A stretch of DNA of 64,000 nt from CAZNOG01 sp964574635 (lineage in GTDB: Bacteria > Bacteroidota > Bacteroidia > Flavobacteriales_D > Cryomorphaceae). Below the pieces are notes generated by a model. That model saw only the letters and a list, made by a program, of their open reading frames with translations, was not told where the DNA came from and ran no database searches. Both the position numbers and the translations under genes were made by a program. Shown in pieces: positions 35,701 through 43,792 of the stretch. The number at the start of each line of letters is the position of its first letter. Positions within the stretch are counted from its first letter, which is position 1. Location: NCBI GenBank assembly GCA_964574635.1, contig CAZNOG010000001.1, positions 254,027 to 318,026 of the forward strand, in the 5' to 3' direction.

Positions 35701-37835
35701 GCACCGCCGAATTGAAAGAAGATACCGTGTGGAGGAATTCCTCCTTCCAAGTGATTCCCGGCCGTTCGGGGTGGGGGCAGGCGCACATCTTCCAATTCGA
35801 AGACAACGTGTTTCAGTCCACCGAATTCAACCGCGCGGGACGCAGGGTGGATTACTTCACCGGTACGGTGAGGCTGACCAACAACGTGATCGGGAACTCC
35901 GCGGCGTTGAACAACGAAATTTTGCTCAACACCAATGTGTTGGAGTACGGCGCGTGCTTCGCCATCCCCTCCGTCCACCTCGCCGTCGTAGACCCGGTCA
36001 CCTTCGAGCCGTGGGGTACGGCGTACAATGGCGAAAATCCCGATCACGATTTCGGAAACGCCAACGACAACGGTGCGTGCAGAAACCGGGTGGAAAACTA
36101 TTTCATCTTCAGGCAAAACCAACCCGATCAGATGCAGGCGTTGGCCGACCTGCTGTTGTCGGATATCATTCCCGACGGCCACTACGTGGTTTTGTACACG
36201 CTGCGCTACGTGAGTTACGACGATTGGGATCTCACCCCCGACATCTACGACGCCTTCTCCGCTTTAGGGGCCACGTCCATCGGCGCGACCGCGGCTCAGG
36301 ACAGCGTACCCTTTTCCTTGATCGTGCGGAAGGGCGACCCCGGTTTCGTGTTTGAAATGGTGGGTGACCAGATCGACGCGGTACTGAACAATATCGTCGA
36401 TATTCCTGCCAGCGGTACGCGGGGGCGCATGCTTTCCACCCCAATCGGGCCGGCGAAAGAATGGCATTCCCTCCACTGGCTTACGAAGGCCCTCGAAGCG
36501 GCACCGGGAGATTCGGGCTTCGTGCGCATCCGCGGTATCGCACCCAACGGAGTGGAAACGGTGTTGGCGGAAGCGGAGTACCCTTTGGGTGAGTACGATC
36601 TCGATGCAGCGGACATAGGCCTTTCGGCCGATCAGCACCCCCGCGTTCGATTTGAAATATCCTCCGGCGACGAGACCCACGCTACCCCTCCCCAAGTGCG
36701 GCGATGGCACGCGCTTTACGACAAAGTGCCCGAATTGGCGGTCAATCCCGCGCGCCATTACGTTTTCGAAAGTTCGGAAATGGCCGAGGGGAAGCTCGGG
36801 ATGATTTCCGTGGCCGTGGAAAATATTTCCGACGTGGATGCCGACAGCCTGTTGGTGGCGTACTACATTGAAGGAGAAGACCGTGGGCGTACGGTGTTGT
36901 CGTATCCACGCCAAGACTCCTTACGCGCCGGCGAAGTGCTGATCGACACGGTGTATTTCGACACGCGGGGGCTCGGTGGCGGCAACACCCTTTGGGTGGA
37001 AGTGAATCCCCAAACCGACACTCCGGGCGTTTTCGACCAGCCCGAGCAAACGCGGTTCAACAACTACCTGCGCATCCCCTTCACCGTGGAGGTCGATGAG
37101 GAAAACCCGGTTCTCGACGTCACTTTCGACGGCATACACATCATCAACGGCGAAGTGGTTTCGCCCAACCCCGAGATCGTGATTTCCCTCCGAGACGAAA
37201 ACCCCTACCTCTTTATGGATCAAGAGGCCGACACGTCGTTGTTTCGCGTGTTTTTGGCGCGACCGGACGAAAACCTGACGCGGGTGTACTTTTCCGGTGG
37301 CGACGGCACCCAGCCCATGGAATTCGTTCCCGCGACGGGTTCGGAGAACAAGGCGAAGATAATCTTCCGGCCGGCGTTGGAAGGCGACGGAACGTATCGG
37401 TTGAGGGTGCAGGCCGGAGATGTTTCCGGCAATCCGTCGGCGAACACCGAGGATTACGCCATCGAATTTGAAGTCATCAACCGATCGACCATCACCGAAG
37501 TGCTGAATTACCCGAACCCCTTCACCACTTCCACCCGCTTCGTTTTCACGTTGACGGGCCGTGAAATACCCGATGATTTCACGATCCGGATCATGACCGT
37601 CACGGGAAGGGTGGTCAGGGAGATCACTGCGGCCGAATTCGGCCCCATACGCATCGGTCGGAACGTGTCGGCCTTCAGTTGGGATGGACGGGACGAATTC
37701 GGCGACCGACTCGCCAACGGGGTGTACCTGTATCGGGTGTACGCGCGCATCGACGGGAAACCCATCGAACTGAGGGAAGGCGGTGCCTCCAAGTACTTTC
37801 ACAACGGCTTGGGCAAAATGGTGCTGATGCGCTGA
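32772..37835 (+). CDS. Giant gingipain-family (C25) protein, PorU2-like, with C-terminal sorting-type domain
   Basis: 1687 residues from a GTG start coupled to the PorV-like gene. The signal peptide is NAFLILALVSIAFTSVGQ. The caspase-like C25 domain covers about 420-775. Its likely catalytic dyad is His644 in TFFGHASSDG and Cys674 in GNGCYTGDFH, and it ends near GDPAVVV. Several Ig-like or CARDB-like beta-sandwich regions follow. The last ~110 residues (LNYPNPFTTSTRF to KMVLMR) resemble a FlgD-like or T9SS sorting domain. Either it is a sortase-like T9SS component (a second PorU) or a self-processing secreted protease. The pairing with a PorV-type barrel supports T9SS use. Confidence 0.85.
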   Translation: MKNAFLILALVSIAFTSVGQPHPNAWIDYSQRHYKIPIWETGVYRITFNDLAGAGIPVSALDPSKIRMYAFSEEIPIYVHGADDGVFNADDYIEFVGRKNDGRLEAGLYPAPEARPNPEYSLFNDTLNHYLTWGGAGSGLRFAPQSAANPDDYTAEDFLWYRSKVNYSNNYYQGPMDASGISNPFYGEGEGWMSQRIGFPGGSATLDTQVPTEEAYLGDDAPDVEVETVSAGVSNAAAGGGHNHHILVRYGAENTVAVDEQFAGYRMNRFNFTFPASKLGATTTRIRHEVSNSLGVASDYQAVAGVWLTYARSTDLGGQSALTFLYRHNPFSAVRRFDFLGVGGDNPVIYSMGSTGRRIEAEPYGQGYRALVSNSFGDDEFECLLVTDQSIRSISSIEAVANDGYFTNFGLAGVDSAFLIITHKSLLASAQQYQTYRQQRFNTVMVTVDELYDQFAGGVEKSPLAIRNFVDYLFDTWPTPPRYLLLLGKSIRDAPEGNQAGFRRSPDNYARNLVPTMGYPPSDLLLTAGLNNTVLDPAVATGRISARNDQEVLWYLDKLMTFESQSHAAWMKNVLHFGGGGNTEEQNRFANYLAGYEETITDSAFGGVVHTFLKSGSEPIQINASQEIEDLINGGNSLMTFFGHASSDGFDQTIDNPANFDWNGRYPFLLGNGCYTGDFHTPGYGTSSEVYTLIPEKGVIGFLSSVKLGFASSLNDYSSRFYKYLALKNYGGTVGDHMRYTVQEIQSSFDPDNLYVIVTCIGITLQGDPAVVVNSFPKPDLSVSPDDVYFVPENITADIDSFDVHVVVTNTAKATGQTFGVTLEHFSPDGSADSLYVAYLHGLFHRDTVRFRLPVNPQHGLGLHKFNVLVDLPEDLVEEMPGHEVNNNRVLGKELLIAPGGLVPVHPERFGVVSDAPVLRASTGNPLSPESTYRLELDTTDSFNSPFFQSTEIVQPGGVVEWSPTLSGGDSAVYYWRTAELKEDTVWRNSSFQVIPGRSGWGQAHIFQFEDNVFQSTEFNRAGRRVDYFTGTVRLTNNVIGNSAALNNEILLNTNVLEYGACFAIPSVHLAVVDPVTFEPWGTAYNGENPDHDFGNANDNGACRNRVENYFIFRQNQPDQMQALADLLLSDIIPDGHYVVLYTLRYVSYDDWDLTPDIYDAFSALGATSIGATAAQDSVPFSLIVRKGDPGFVFEMVGDQIDAVLNNIVDIPASGTRGRMLSTPIGPAKEWHSLHWLTKALEAAPGDSGFVRIRGIAPNGVETVLAEAEYPLGEYDLDAADIGLSADQHPRVRFEISSGDETHATPPQVRRWHALYDKVPELAVNPARHYVFESSEMAEGKLGMISVAVENISDVDADSLLVAYYIEGEDRGRTVLSYPRQDSLRAGEVLIDTVYFDTRGLGGGNTLWVEVNPQTDTPGVFDQPEQTRFNNYLRIPFTVEVDEENPVLDVTFDGIHIINGEVVSPNPEIVISLRDENPYLFMDQEADTSLFRVFLARPDENLTRVYFSGGDGTQPMEFVPATGSENKAKIIFRPALEGDGTYRLRVQAGDVSGNPSANTEDYAIEFEVINRSTITEVLNYPNPFTTSTRFVFTLTGREIPDDFTIRIMTVTGRVVREITAAEFGPIRIGRNVSAFSWDGRDEFGDRLANGVYLYRVYARIDGKPIELREGGASKYFHNGLGKMVLMR

Positions 37836-37936
37836 GCGGATGGAGTCTCGGCGCAAGGGAACAGGGTTCGTGATACACGCCCCGGGTCGGGACGACGCCG
37901 GTGAAACGGCGGCCTTCCATCTCCGTCGCTTATTCG

Positions 37937-37944
37937 TACTTTTG
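37937..37944 (+). promoter_or_regulatory. -7 element of lpdA promoter
   Basis: TACTTTTG, a perfect TAnnTTTG match, 26 bases before the ATG. The -33 region has only TTCC at 18 bases. Confidence 0.5.
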
Positions 37945-37970
37945 CACCACACCATCAAACCGTAATTTAC

Positions 37971-39410
37971 ATGGACACATTCGATGTCGTTGTCATTGGT
38001 TCAGGCCCCGGGGGCTATGTCGCCGCCATACGTTGCGCGCAACTGGGCATGAAAACCGCCCTCATAGAAAAATATCCCGCCATGGGAGGAACCTGCCTCA
38101 ACGTGGGCTGCATTCCCTCCAAGGCCATGCTCGATTCTTCGGAGCACTATTTCAACGCGGTGAATAATTTTTCCGATCACGGAGTCGAGATCAAAGACGT
38201 CAAAGCGAATTTGGGTCAAATGGTCAAGAGAAAAGCCTCCGTGGTGGAGCAGACCACCAAGGGCATCGCTTTCCTGATGGACAAGCACAAGGTGAAGGTT
38301 TTCCAGGGAATCGGCGCTTTCGCCGACCCCCACACCATAGAGATTACCCCTACAGACGACAAGGGCAAGCCCGCAGGGAAGAAAGGCAAGTCCGGCGGCA
38401 GCCAAAAAATTAAGGGCAAGAACGTCATCATCGCCACGGGTTCCAAACCCAATTGTTTCCCCGGCATGGAGCCCGACAAGAAGCGCATCATCACCAGTAC
38501 GGAAGCCTTGGAATTGAAGGAGATTCCCAAGAAAATGGTGGTCATCGGCGGTGGAGCCATCGGATTGGAAATGGGGTCGGTGTACGCCCGCCTCGGCACC
38601 AAGGTGGAAGTCGTGGAGTTCATGGATTCCATCATCCCCACTATGGACAGGGCCTTGGGTAAGGAATTGTTGAAAGTGTTGAAGAAAGAGGGCATGAAAT
38701 TCCATTTCAACCACCGTGTACAAGAGGTGAAAAACTCAGGCAAAGGCGTGAAAGTAAAAGCCTTGGACAAATCGGAAAAGGAAGTGATTTTCGAAGCCGA
38801 TTACTGCCTCGTGTCGGTGGGACGCAAGCCGTACACTGAAGGATTGGGATTGGACAAAGCCGGTGTGAAGACCGACGACAAGGGTCGCATCGAGGTGAAC
38901 GAACAGTTGCAAACGGGTGTTTCGCACATTTACGCCATCGGCGACGTGGTGCGTGGGCCCATGCTCGCGCACAAGGCCTCGGACGAAGGTGTGTTGGTGG
39001 CCGAATTGCTCGCCGGACAGAAGCCTTCCATCAACTACCTGCTGATTCCCAACGTGGTGTACACGTGGCCGGAAGTGGCGGGAGTGGGCCATACGGAAGA
39101 GCAGCTGAAGGAAGCCGGCCGGGCGTACAAGACGGGTTCCTTCCCCATGCGCGCCTTGGGTAGGTCGCGAGCCAGCGGCGATACATACGGTTTCGTAAAA
39201 ATCCTCGCCGACGAAAAAACGGATGAAATCCTGGGGATGCATATCATCGGAGCCCGTGCCGCGGATTTGATCGCCGACGGTGTAACGGCCATGGAATACC
39301 GAGCCAGCGCGGAAGACATCGCGCGCATGAGCCACGCCCACCCCACGTATTCCGAAGCCATCAAAGAAGCGGCGCTCGACGCCACGGAGAAAAGGCCCCT
39401 TCACATGTGA
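37971..39410 (+). CDS. lpdA: Dihydrolipoyl dehydrogenase
   Basis: 479 residues. FAD motif VVIGSGPGGYVAA, redox pair in GGTCLNVGCIPSK, NAD motif VVIGGGAIGLEMGSV, FAD site YAIGDVVRGPMLAHKA, and the active-site His-Glu in HAHPTYSEAIKEA are all present. It reoxidises lipoamide in 2-oxo acid dehydrogenase and glycine cleavage complexes. A lysine/glycine-rich insertion of about 20 residues (about 128-150, DKGKPAGKKGKSGG) sits in the FAD domain just before the conserved IIATGSKP. No other complex subunit lies next to it. Confidence 0.96.
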   Translation: MDTFDVVVIGSGPGGYVAAIRCAQLGMKTALIEKYPAMGGTCLNVGCIPSKAMLDSSEHYFNAVNNFSDHGVEIKDVKANLGQMVKRKASVVEQTTKGIAFLMDKHKVKVFQGIGAFADPHTIEITPTDDKGKPAGKKGKSGGSQKIKGKNVIIATGSKPNCFPGMEPDKKRIITSTEALELKEIPKKMVVIGGGAIGLEMGSVYARLGTKVEVVEFMDSIIPTMDRALGKELLKVLKKEGMKFHFNHRVQEVKNSGKGVKVKALDKSEKEVIFEADYCLVSVGRKPYTEGLGLDKAGVKTDDKGRIEVNEQLQTGVSHIYAIGDVVRGPMLAHKASDEGVLVAELLAGQKPSINYLLIPNVVYTWPEVAGVGHTEEQLKEAGRAYKTGSFPMRALGRSRASGDTYGFVKILADEKTDEILGMHIIGARAADLIADGVTAMEYRASAEDIARMSHAHPTYSEAIKEAALDATEKRPLHM

Positions 39411-39505
39411 TCGGACTGAAAAGAGGGTGATCGAACCGGTCTCGATTCCGGGAAGAGGAAACCCGTAGATACTCGGAAGGTGCAAACGATAAAGAATAAG
39501 GTGGC

Positions 39506-40651
39506 ATGAGGACGGAAAATACCTCGGGAATCGCGGGAGCGGAGCGGGCGGTATCCGAGCGAGGCGTGGCCGGTAGGCGACGACCCGGCAAGCGCACGGG
39601 TGTGTTGTTGATCAACTTGGGCACACCCGACAGCGCGAGTTTCCCTGATGTGTACCGCTACCTCACCGAGTTTTTGAACGACCCGCGGGTAATCGACATT
39701 TCACCTTTGGGTCGCTTCTTTTTGGTCAACTTCATTATCATACCCTTCCGCGCCCGGAATTCCACGCGCATATACAAGCAGTTGTTCGATCTGAACAACG
39801 GTGTCGCGCCTTTATTGGAATACGGGATAGGCCTCCGCGACGCGCTTCGCGAAAGGCTGTCGTCGGAAGGTGTTTCAGTAGAGTTGGCCATGAGGTACGG
39901 CGAGCCTTCGTTGGACGAGGTATGCGCACGCATGGAGAAGGAGGTGTACGACGAAATCGTCGTCCTTCCGCTTTTTCCGCAGTACGCCTCGTCGAGTACC
40001 GGTTCCGCCCTCGAAAAAGCCCTGCGTTTCATCCGCAACTGGTACGTGGTGCCGGAGATAAAAGTGGTAAGCAGCTACCACGACCACCCCGGTTACATCG
40101 AAACCATGGTTCGGCGCGCGCGGAAGTACGACGTGGATTCTTACGACCACGTCTTGTTTTCGTACCACGGTTTACCGGACCGGCAGATATTCAAAACCTA
40201 CCCGAAGCGCGAGTGCTACTCGGGTTGCGATTGCACCGAGCGCATCCACGGGGAAAATTACTCGTGTTACCTCGCTCAGTGTTATTCCACCAGCCGTTTG
40301 CTGGCCGCGCGGTTGGGCATTCCCGAAGACAAGTACACCGTCGCCTTCCAATCGCGGTTGGACAAAGAATGGATCGAGCCTTTTTCCGACAAGGTGGTGA
40401 TCGAGCAAGCCGCGAAAGGTGCCAAGCGCATGTTGGCGTTTTCACCCGCTTTCGTGGCCGACTGTTTGGAAACCACCATCGAGATCGGCGACGAGTATCT
40501 CGAACTTTTTCGGGAGCACGGCGGCGAGACGCTCGACTTGGTGGAGAGTCTCAACCTCCACCCGCTTTGGATCGATACGGTCGAGGACTTGATACGGGGT
40601 CAAATGGCGGAGGGATTGGTTGAGCGGCCGGAGCCCGACGCCCGTGCATGA
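39506..40651 (+). CDS. hemH: Ferrochelatase with extra cysteine cluster
   Basis: 381 residues. The ferrochelatase signature FSYHGLPDRQI holds the metal-binding histidine, and LINLGTPDSAS, PLFPQYASSSTGSAL and SPAFVADCLETTIEI are typical. It inserts iron into protoporphyrin at the inner membrane. Five cysteines stand close together (C237, C241, C243, C254, C259), reminiscent of the 2Fe-2S-binding sites in some bacterial ferrochelatases. An N-terminal extension of about 30 residues, rich in Arg and Gly, precedes the conserved part. The start is preceded by AAGGTGG. Confidence 0.94.
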   Translation: MRTENTSGIAGAERAVSERGVAGRRRPGKRTGVLLINLGTPDSASFPDVYRYLTEFLNDPRVIDISPLGRFFLVNFIIIPFRARNSTRIYKQLFDLNNGVAPLLEYGIGLRDALRERLSSEGVSVELAMRYGEPSLDEVCARMEKEVYDEIVVLPLFPQYASSSTGSALEKALRFIRNWYVVPEIKVVSSYHDHPGYIETMVRRARKYDVDSYDHVLFSYHGLPDRQIFKTYPKRECYSGCDCTERIHGENYSCYLAQCYSTSRLLAARLGIPEDKYTVAFQSRLDKEWIEPFSDKVVIEQAAKGAKRMLAFSPAFVADCLETTIEIGDEYLELFREHGGETLDLVESLNLHPLWIDTVEDLIRGQMAEGLVERPEPDARA

Positions 40652-40744
40652 TATGAGCGGTTTTTTTACGTGATAATTTCCATTGCCGGATAGATTTAGG
40701 GTCAAGCAAGAAAAGATCGGCGCCAATTAGCGTTTTGTTTGGGG

Positions 40745-41418
40745 TCAGCGTTTGATCATTTTTTTGGTGAGCAGCACCGTATCGGCATATAGGGAATAGT
40801 ATTAGACACCGGCGGGATGGCGGGACGCATCCCAATTGATGTGGTGGGTGCCTGCATCCAGACGTGTTTGCAAAAGCACTTCGAGTACCCGCCCCGAGGC
40901 GTCGGAAATTTCGAGCCTAACGGTGGCGTCTTCCGGTAATGCGAAAGAAATTTCGGTTTGGTTGGCAAAGGGATTGGGTCTGTTTTGCTCCAGGATTACG
41001 CCTTTGTCGGTGGCCGGCACATGTCCGGTTGCGTGATTTTTCAACCCGCAACAATTGTTCATGTCGCTTTTCGCTTGTTGGATGGAGGCGGCAAATTGTG
41101 CCATTTGAACTTGGAGTTCGGATATTTCTTGCGCCTGTTGGTTCATTTGACCCTGCAAATTTTCGATGATGGCGTTTTGCTCAGCGATGGTTGCGGCCTG
41201 CTCTGAGATCACTCCTTGCTGTTCCTTGAAGCCGGCTACGAGCAGGGGAATGAGTGTCATCCGAACGACATCGTTTGTTCGGAAATCCAAATTTGCTGCG
41301 GCATCCCGATATAGCCCAAAGGCGAACCGAAATTGGGATCGTTGCTTTCATAGGTTACTTGCGCAAACATGGGAAAGGCCAGTAGGATGGAAATTGCGGA
41401 AATGATCTTGGTTTTCAT
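40745..41418 (-). pseudogene. Degraded T9SS cargo gene (module copy 2, second position)
   Basis: The 5' part (from ATG 41418) encodes signal peptide MKTKIISAISILLAFPMFAQ and then VTYESNDPNFGSPLGYIGM before a stop at 41257-41259. In another frame (from about 41290) the sequence continues with TNDVVRMTLIPLLVAGFKEQQ, a coiled coil and a T9SS sorting domain (PNPFANQTEISFALPEDATV). That domain is cut by a TAA at 40802-40804. Reading through gives the missing end YYSLYADTVLLTKKMIKR up to a TGA at 40745. The gene thus carries an internal deletion or frameshift plus a nonsense codon. It starts four bases after the preceding stop. Confidence 0.85.
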
Positions 41419-41422
41419 GGTT

Positions 41423-42397
41423 CTAAAGTTTAATGATGGTTTGGGAAAAAATGCTTTGGTCGCTAAACTGGACACTCACCAAATACATACCCGAATTAAG
41501 ATCTCCCACATAAAGAGATGCATTCTCGGCGGTGAAATCAAAAGACTTTATTAGCCTTCCTTGAATATCCAAAAGAAAAACGGTTTGAATATGTTGAGTA
41601 TGATGTGGGTATATTTTCAAAAATTCAGTGGTGGGATTGGGATGGAATATGACCGGCGGGTCATCCATTTCTGATCTATCTACTGAAACCAAACCTTCAC
41701 AATCTGCGGGATCAACAGCCACACATACGGCGTCAATGAAGTAATATGTTTTTATAAACGGATGATCATTGAAATAAACAAGCGTGTTGTGATCATTATC
41801 GAAAAAATTTCCGATCGCGATGTGGCTATAGGCCGAATCGGCGATAAACCATCCGGAAATTTGCGTCCAAGTTGTGTCTGTTAATACTTCACTGTAGTTT
41901 ATGTCCGCTTGATTGTCCTGTCCAATCGGTTCCGCATAAGAATAGGAATGTGTTAAAAACTTCAACCCGATATTGTTCATGGCACAATCACAATTTGGAT
42001 GTGAAGACCCGCCAATGCCACGAGATATTTGAAATGACACATAATATTCGGTTCCCGGAATGAGCGGCTCTGTTAGGGATACTCCAAGAACTTCGCGCCA
42101 ATGGGGAAAAGTGATGCCTATAAATCCAACATGTCCCACTCCATCGAAGGATGCCTTGTAACCATTAGCTTCTGATAGCGGGACAGATACGAGTCCGGTA
42201 GTATCACAAGCGTTAAAAAGATCCGGGGTGCCACTATACGTAGTCCAGGGATATGCTTTTTCAATACCGTAAAGTTCATTAGGGCATTCTACGTATTCCT
42301 CAAAACTCGGATTCGGCACCAAGTTCTGTGCTTTCGAGACCTGGGTCAGCGCTGCCAACAGGCACGTCAGGGCTAAGATTTTGGTTAAAGTAGGCAT
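41423..42397 (-). CDS. T9SS cargo protein with NLVPNPSFE-type N-terminus (module copy 2, first position)
   Basis: 324 residues. The signal peptide LTKILALTCLLAALTQVSKAQ precedes NLVPNPSFEEYVECPNELYG, a start seen in many secreted Bacteroidota proteins with a carbohydrate-binding-like jellyroll. A type A sorting domain closes it (about 245-324: VIFHPNPTTEFLKIYPH to FSQTIIKL). It should be secreted by T9SS and attached to the surface or released. The function is unknown. Its first 100 bases are nearly identical to those of the paralog at 42815-43792, whereas the rest has diverged. Codon use is more AT-rich than in neighbouring housekeeping genes. Confidence 0.85.
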   Translation of the reverse strand: MPTLTKILALTCLLAALTQVSKAQNLVPNPSFEEYVECPNELYGIEKAYPWTTYSGTPDLFNACDTTGLVSVPLSEANGYKASFDGVGHVGFIGITFPHWREVLGVSLTEPLIPGTEYYVSFQISRGIGGSSHPNCDCAMNNIGLKFLTHSYSYAEPIGQDNQADINYSEVLTDTTWTQISGWFIADSAYSHIAIGNFFDNDHNTLVYFNDHPFIKTYYFIDAVCVAVDPADCEGLVSVDRSEMDDPPVIFHPNPTTEFLKIYPHHTQHIQTVFLLDIQGRLIKSFDFTAENASLYVGDLNSGMYLVSVQFSDQSIFSQTIIKL

Positions 42398-42402
42398 CGC
42401 TT
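42300..42402. repeat. Direct repeat A, copy 2 (leader and signal-peptide DNA)
   Basis: 103 bases covering the start codon and signal peptide of the cargo gene, 97 of 103 identical to 43695-43797. Similarity continues more weakly into the upstream AT-rich leader to about 42446. Both copies stand on the same strand. Confidence 0.9.
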
Positions 42403-42445
42403 GAATCGTTATTATTCGTGAAAGGTAATCAAAAAAATAAAAAGC

Positions 42446-42811
42446 TCATCCGCTTACTATTTCCAAGTCATTGGGGTTCATTGGGTCGGGGCTGATGACG
42501 GTGGTGCCATTTCCATTTGAAGTAAAATTCGGATTGGTCGACATGCCCACAAACCCGTCGTGGTCTATGAGATAGTTGTTGATGGTGGTAGTGCCGGAGG
42601 GCATGATCCGGAGGCGATGGGTGTTGTCGGTAATAAAATCGATGGGCTGGTTTCCGTTGTGGCGGATTTGAAGGGGGAACGTTTGAGCGGCGTTCCAGCC
42701 AACATAATCGGAAGAGAGACCATTGTTTCCGAGTACAGAAACCTGTGCGGAAACCGCGAATGGTAGAGCCATCATCCCGATGGCCATTACCGTTTTGTAA
42801 ATTTGTCTCAT
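42446..42811 (-). CDS. Truncated tail-fibre-like/T9SS cargo protein (module copy 1, second position)
   Basis: 121 residues. Signal peptide (VMAIGMMALPFAVSAQ), then LGNNGLSSDYVGWNAAQTFPLQIRHNGNQPIDFITDNTHRLRIMPSG, an N-terminus I associate with longer secreted proteins that carry repeats, a coiled coil and a sorting domain. Here it ends abruptly at NDLEIVSG without coiled coil or sorting domain. The stop TGA (42446-42448) lies where the leader of the second module begins. The ATG is three bases after the stop of the preceding cargo gene, the same arrangement as in the other module. It is probably a 5' fragment. Confidence 0.65.
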   Translation of the reverse strand: MRQIYKTVMAIGMMALPFAVSAQVSVLGNNGLSSDYVGWNAAQTFPLQIRHNGNQPIDFITDNTHRLRIMPSGTTTINNYLIDHDGFVGMSTNPNFTSNGNGTTVISPDPMNPNDLEIVSG

Positions 42812-42814
42812 GGT

Positions 42815-43792
42815 TTATTTGTTTTGGTTGATTACAAGTTTCACGAAATGGGTTTTATTGGAGGAGCTGACTCTCAGGATGTAATATCCTGCCGCATACT
42901 GGTCAATGGGGATGGTCAGCAAATGCCCGTTGGGCTTATCCATAAAAAGTACCCGTTGCCCCAAATAGTTGAACATTTCAATAGAACTTATGGGAAAATC
43001 CGATTTTACATTCAAAAAATTGTTTGCGGGGTTGGGGTAGCAAATTATCCCTGTGGTTTTGATGTTTTCCTGAACAGAAACAATGCCCTGCCACGTTTCA
43101 TTGTACAGCGAGTCGGTGGTAACACATACGTCATCCACACAATAATATGCCCGTTGCTGTGCAACGGTAAAAGGCAGGTTTAAGGTATCGGTGTAGACGT
43201 CATCGTAAAAATTACCAATTACCATATAGGTATATGCCGAGTCCGCCACGAAAGAACCGGATACTTTTACCCAACCAGTATCCGAAATAATTGAGTTTTC
43301 GTTGATATGAGAGTAATTCAGATTTGGAAATTCCGTCCATAAATCATAGTAGGAATAGGTTGTAAATAGAGCTCCTATATTGTTGGTGGCTATATTGCAA
43401 ATGGAAGGTACATAAGCCATAGAAACAAAGTATGACACAAAATACGTTTCACCGATAGTTAAGGGAGATGTGAGCTCTATGCCTATATGTTCCCTACCGA
43501 AATCGGGGGTGGTTATTCCATAGTTGATAAAGCCTGCATAAGCCTCACCGGTATGTGGTTCCTTGCTTATTACCAGGTCGGCTTCAATTATCGGGTTGCA
43601 GCTGTGCATATAATCCGGCGAGCCTTTGAAAATGGACCAGTATTCACAGGCTGCATCAATATCTCCATAGAATTGCGGGCAAGAAATTGTATCTTCAAAA
43701 CTCGGATTCGGCACGAGATTTTGTGCTTTCGAGACCTGGGTCAGCGCTGCCAACAGGCACGTCAGGGCTAAGAGTTTGGTTAAAGTAGGCAT
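42815..43792 (-). CDS. T9SS cargo protein with NLVPNPSFE-type N-terminus (module copy 1, first position)
   Basis: 325 residues, same architecture as the protein at 41423-42397: signal peptide LTKLLALTCLLAALTQVSKAQ, NLVPNPSFEDTISCPQFYG, jellyroll-like middle with shared landmarks (G-S/T-PD, a later ADSAY-x-x-x-IGNF-x-D), and a C-terminal sorting domain (IICYPNPANNFLNVKSD to FVKLVINQNK). The signal-peptide DNA is 94% identical to the paralog, the mature part is clearly lower. Probably T9SS-secreted and surface attached; function unknown. TACTTTTA on the minus strand upstream is a one-mismatch -7 element. Confidence 0.85.
   Translation of the reverse strand: MPTLTKLLALTCLLAALTQVSKAQNLVPNPSFEDTISCPQFYGDIDAACEYWSIFKGSPDYMHSCNPIIEADLVISKEPHTGEAYAGFINYGITTPDFGREHIGIELTSPLTIGETYFVSYFVSMAYVPSICNIATNNIGALFTTYSYYDLWTEFPNLNYSHINENSIISDTGWVKVSGSFVADSAYTYMVIGNFYDDVYTDTLNLPFTVAQQRAYYCVDDVCVTTDSLYNETWQGIVSVQENIKTTGIICYPNPANNFLNVKSDFPISSIEMFNYLGQRVLFMDKPNGHLLTIPIDQYAAGYYILRVSSSNKTHFVKLVINQNK

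Noticed and set aside
33954..36182. Minus-strand open frame of 742 codons antisense to the C25 gene
   Set aside because: The translation is rich in Val, Gly and His without any domain, as expected from the complement of a GC-rich gene, while the plus-strand protein has signal peptide, catalytic motifs and a sorting domain.
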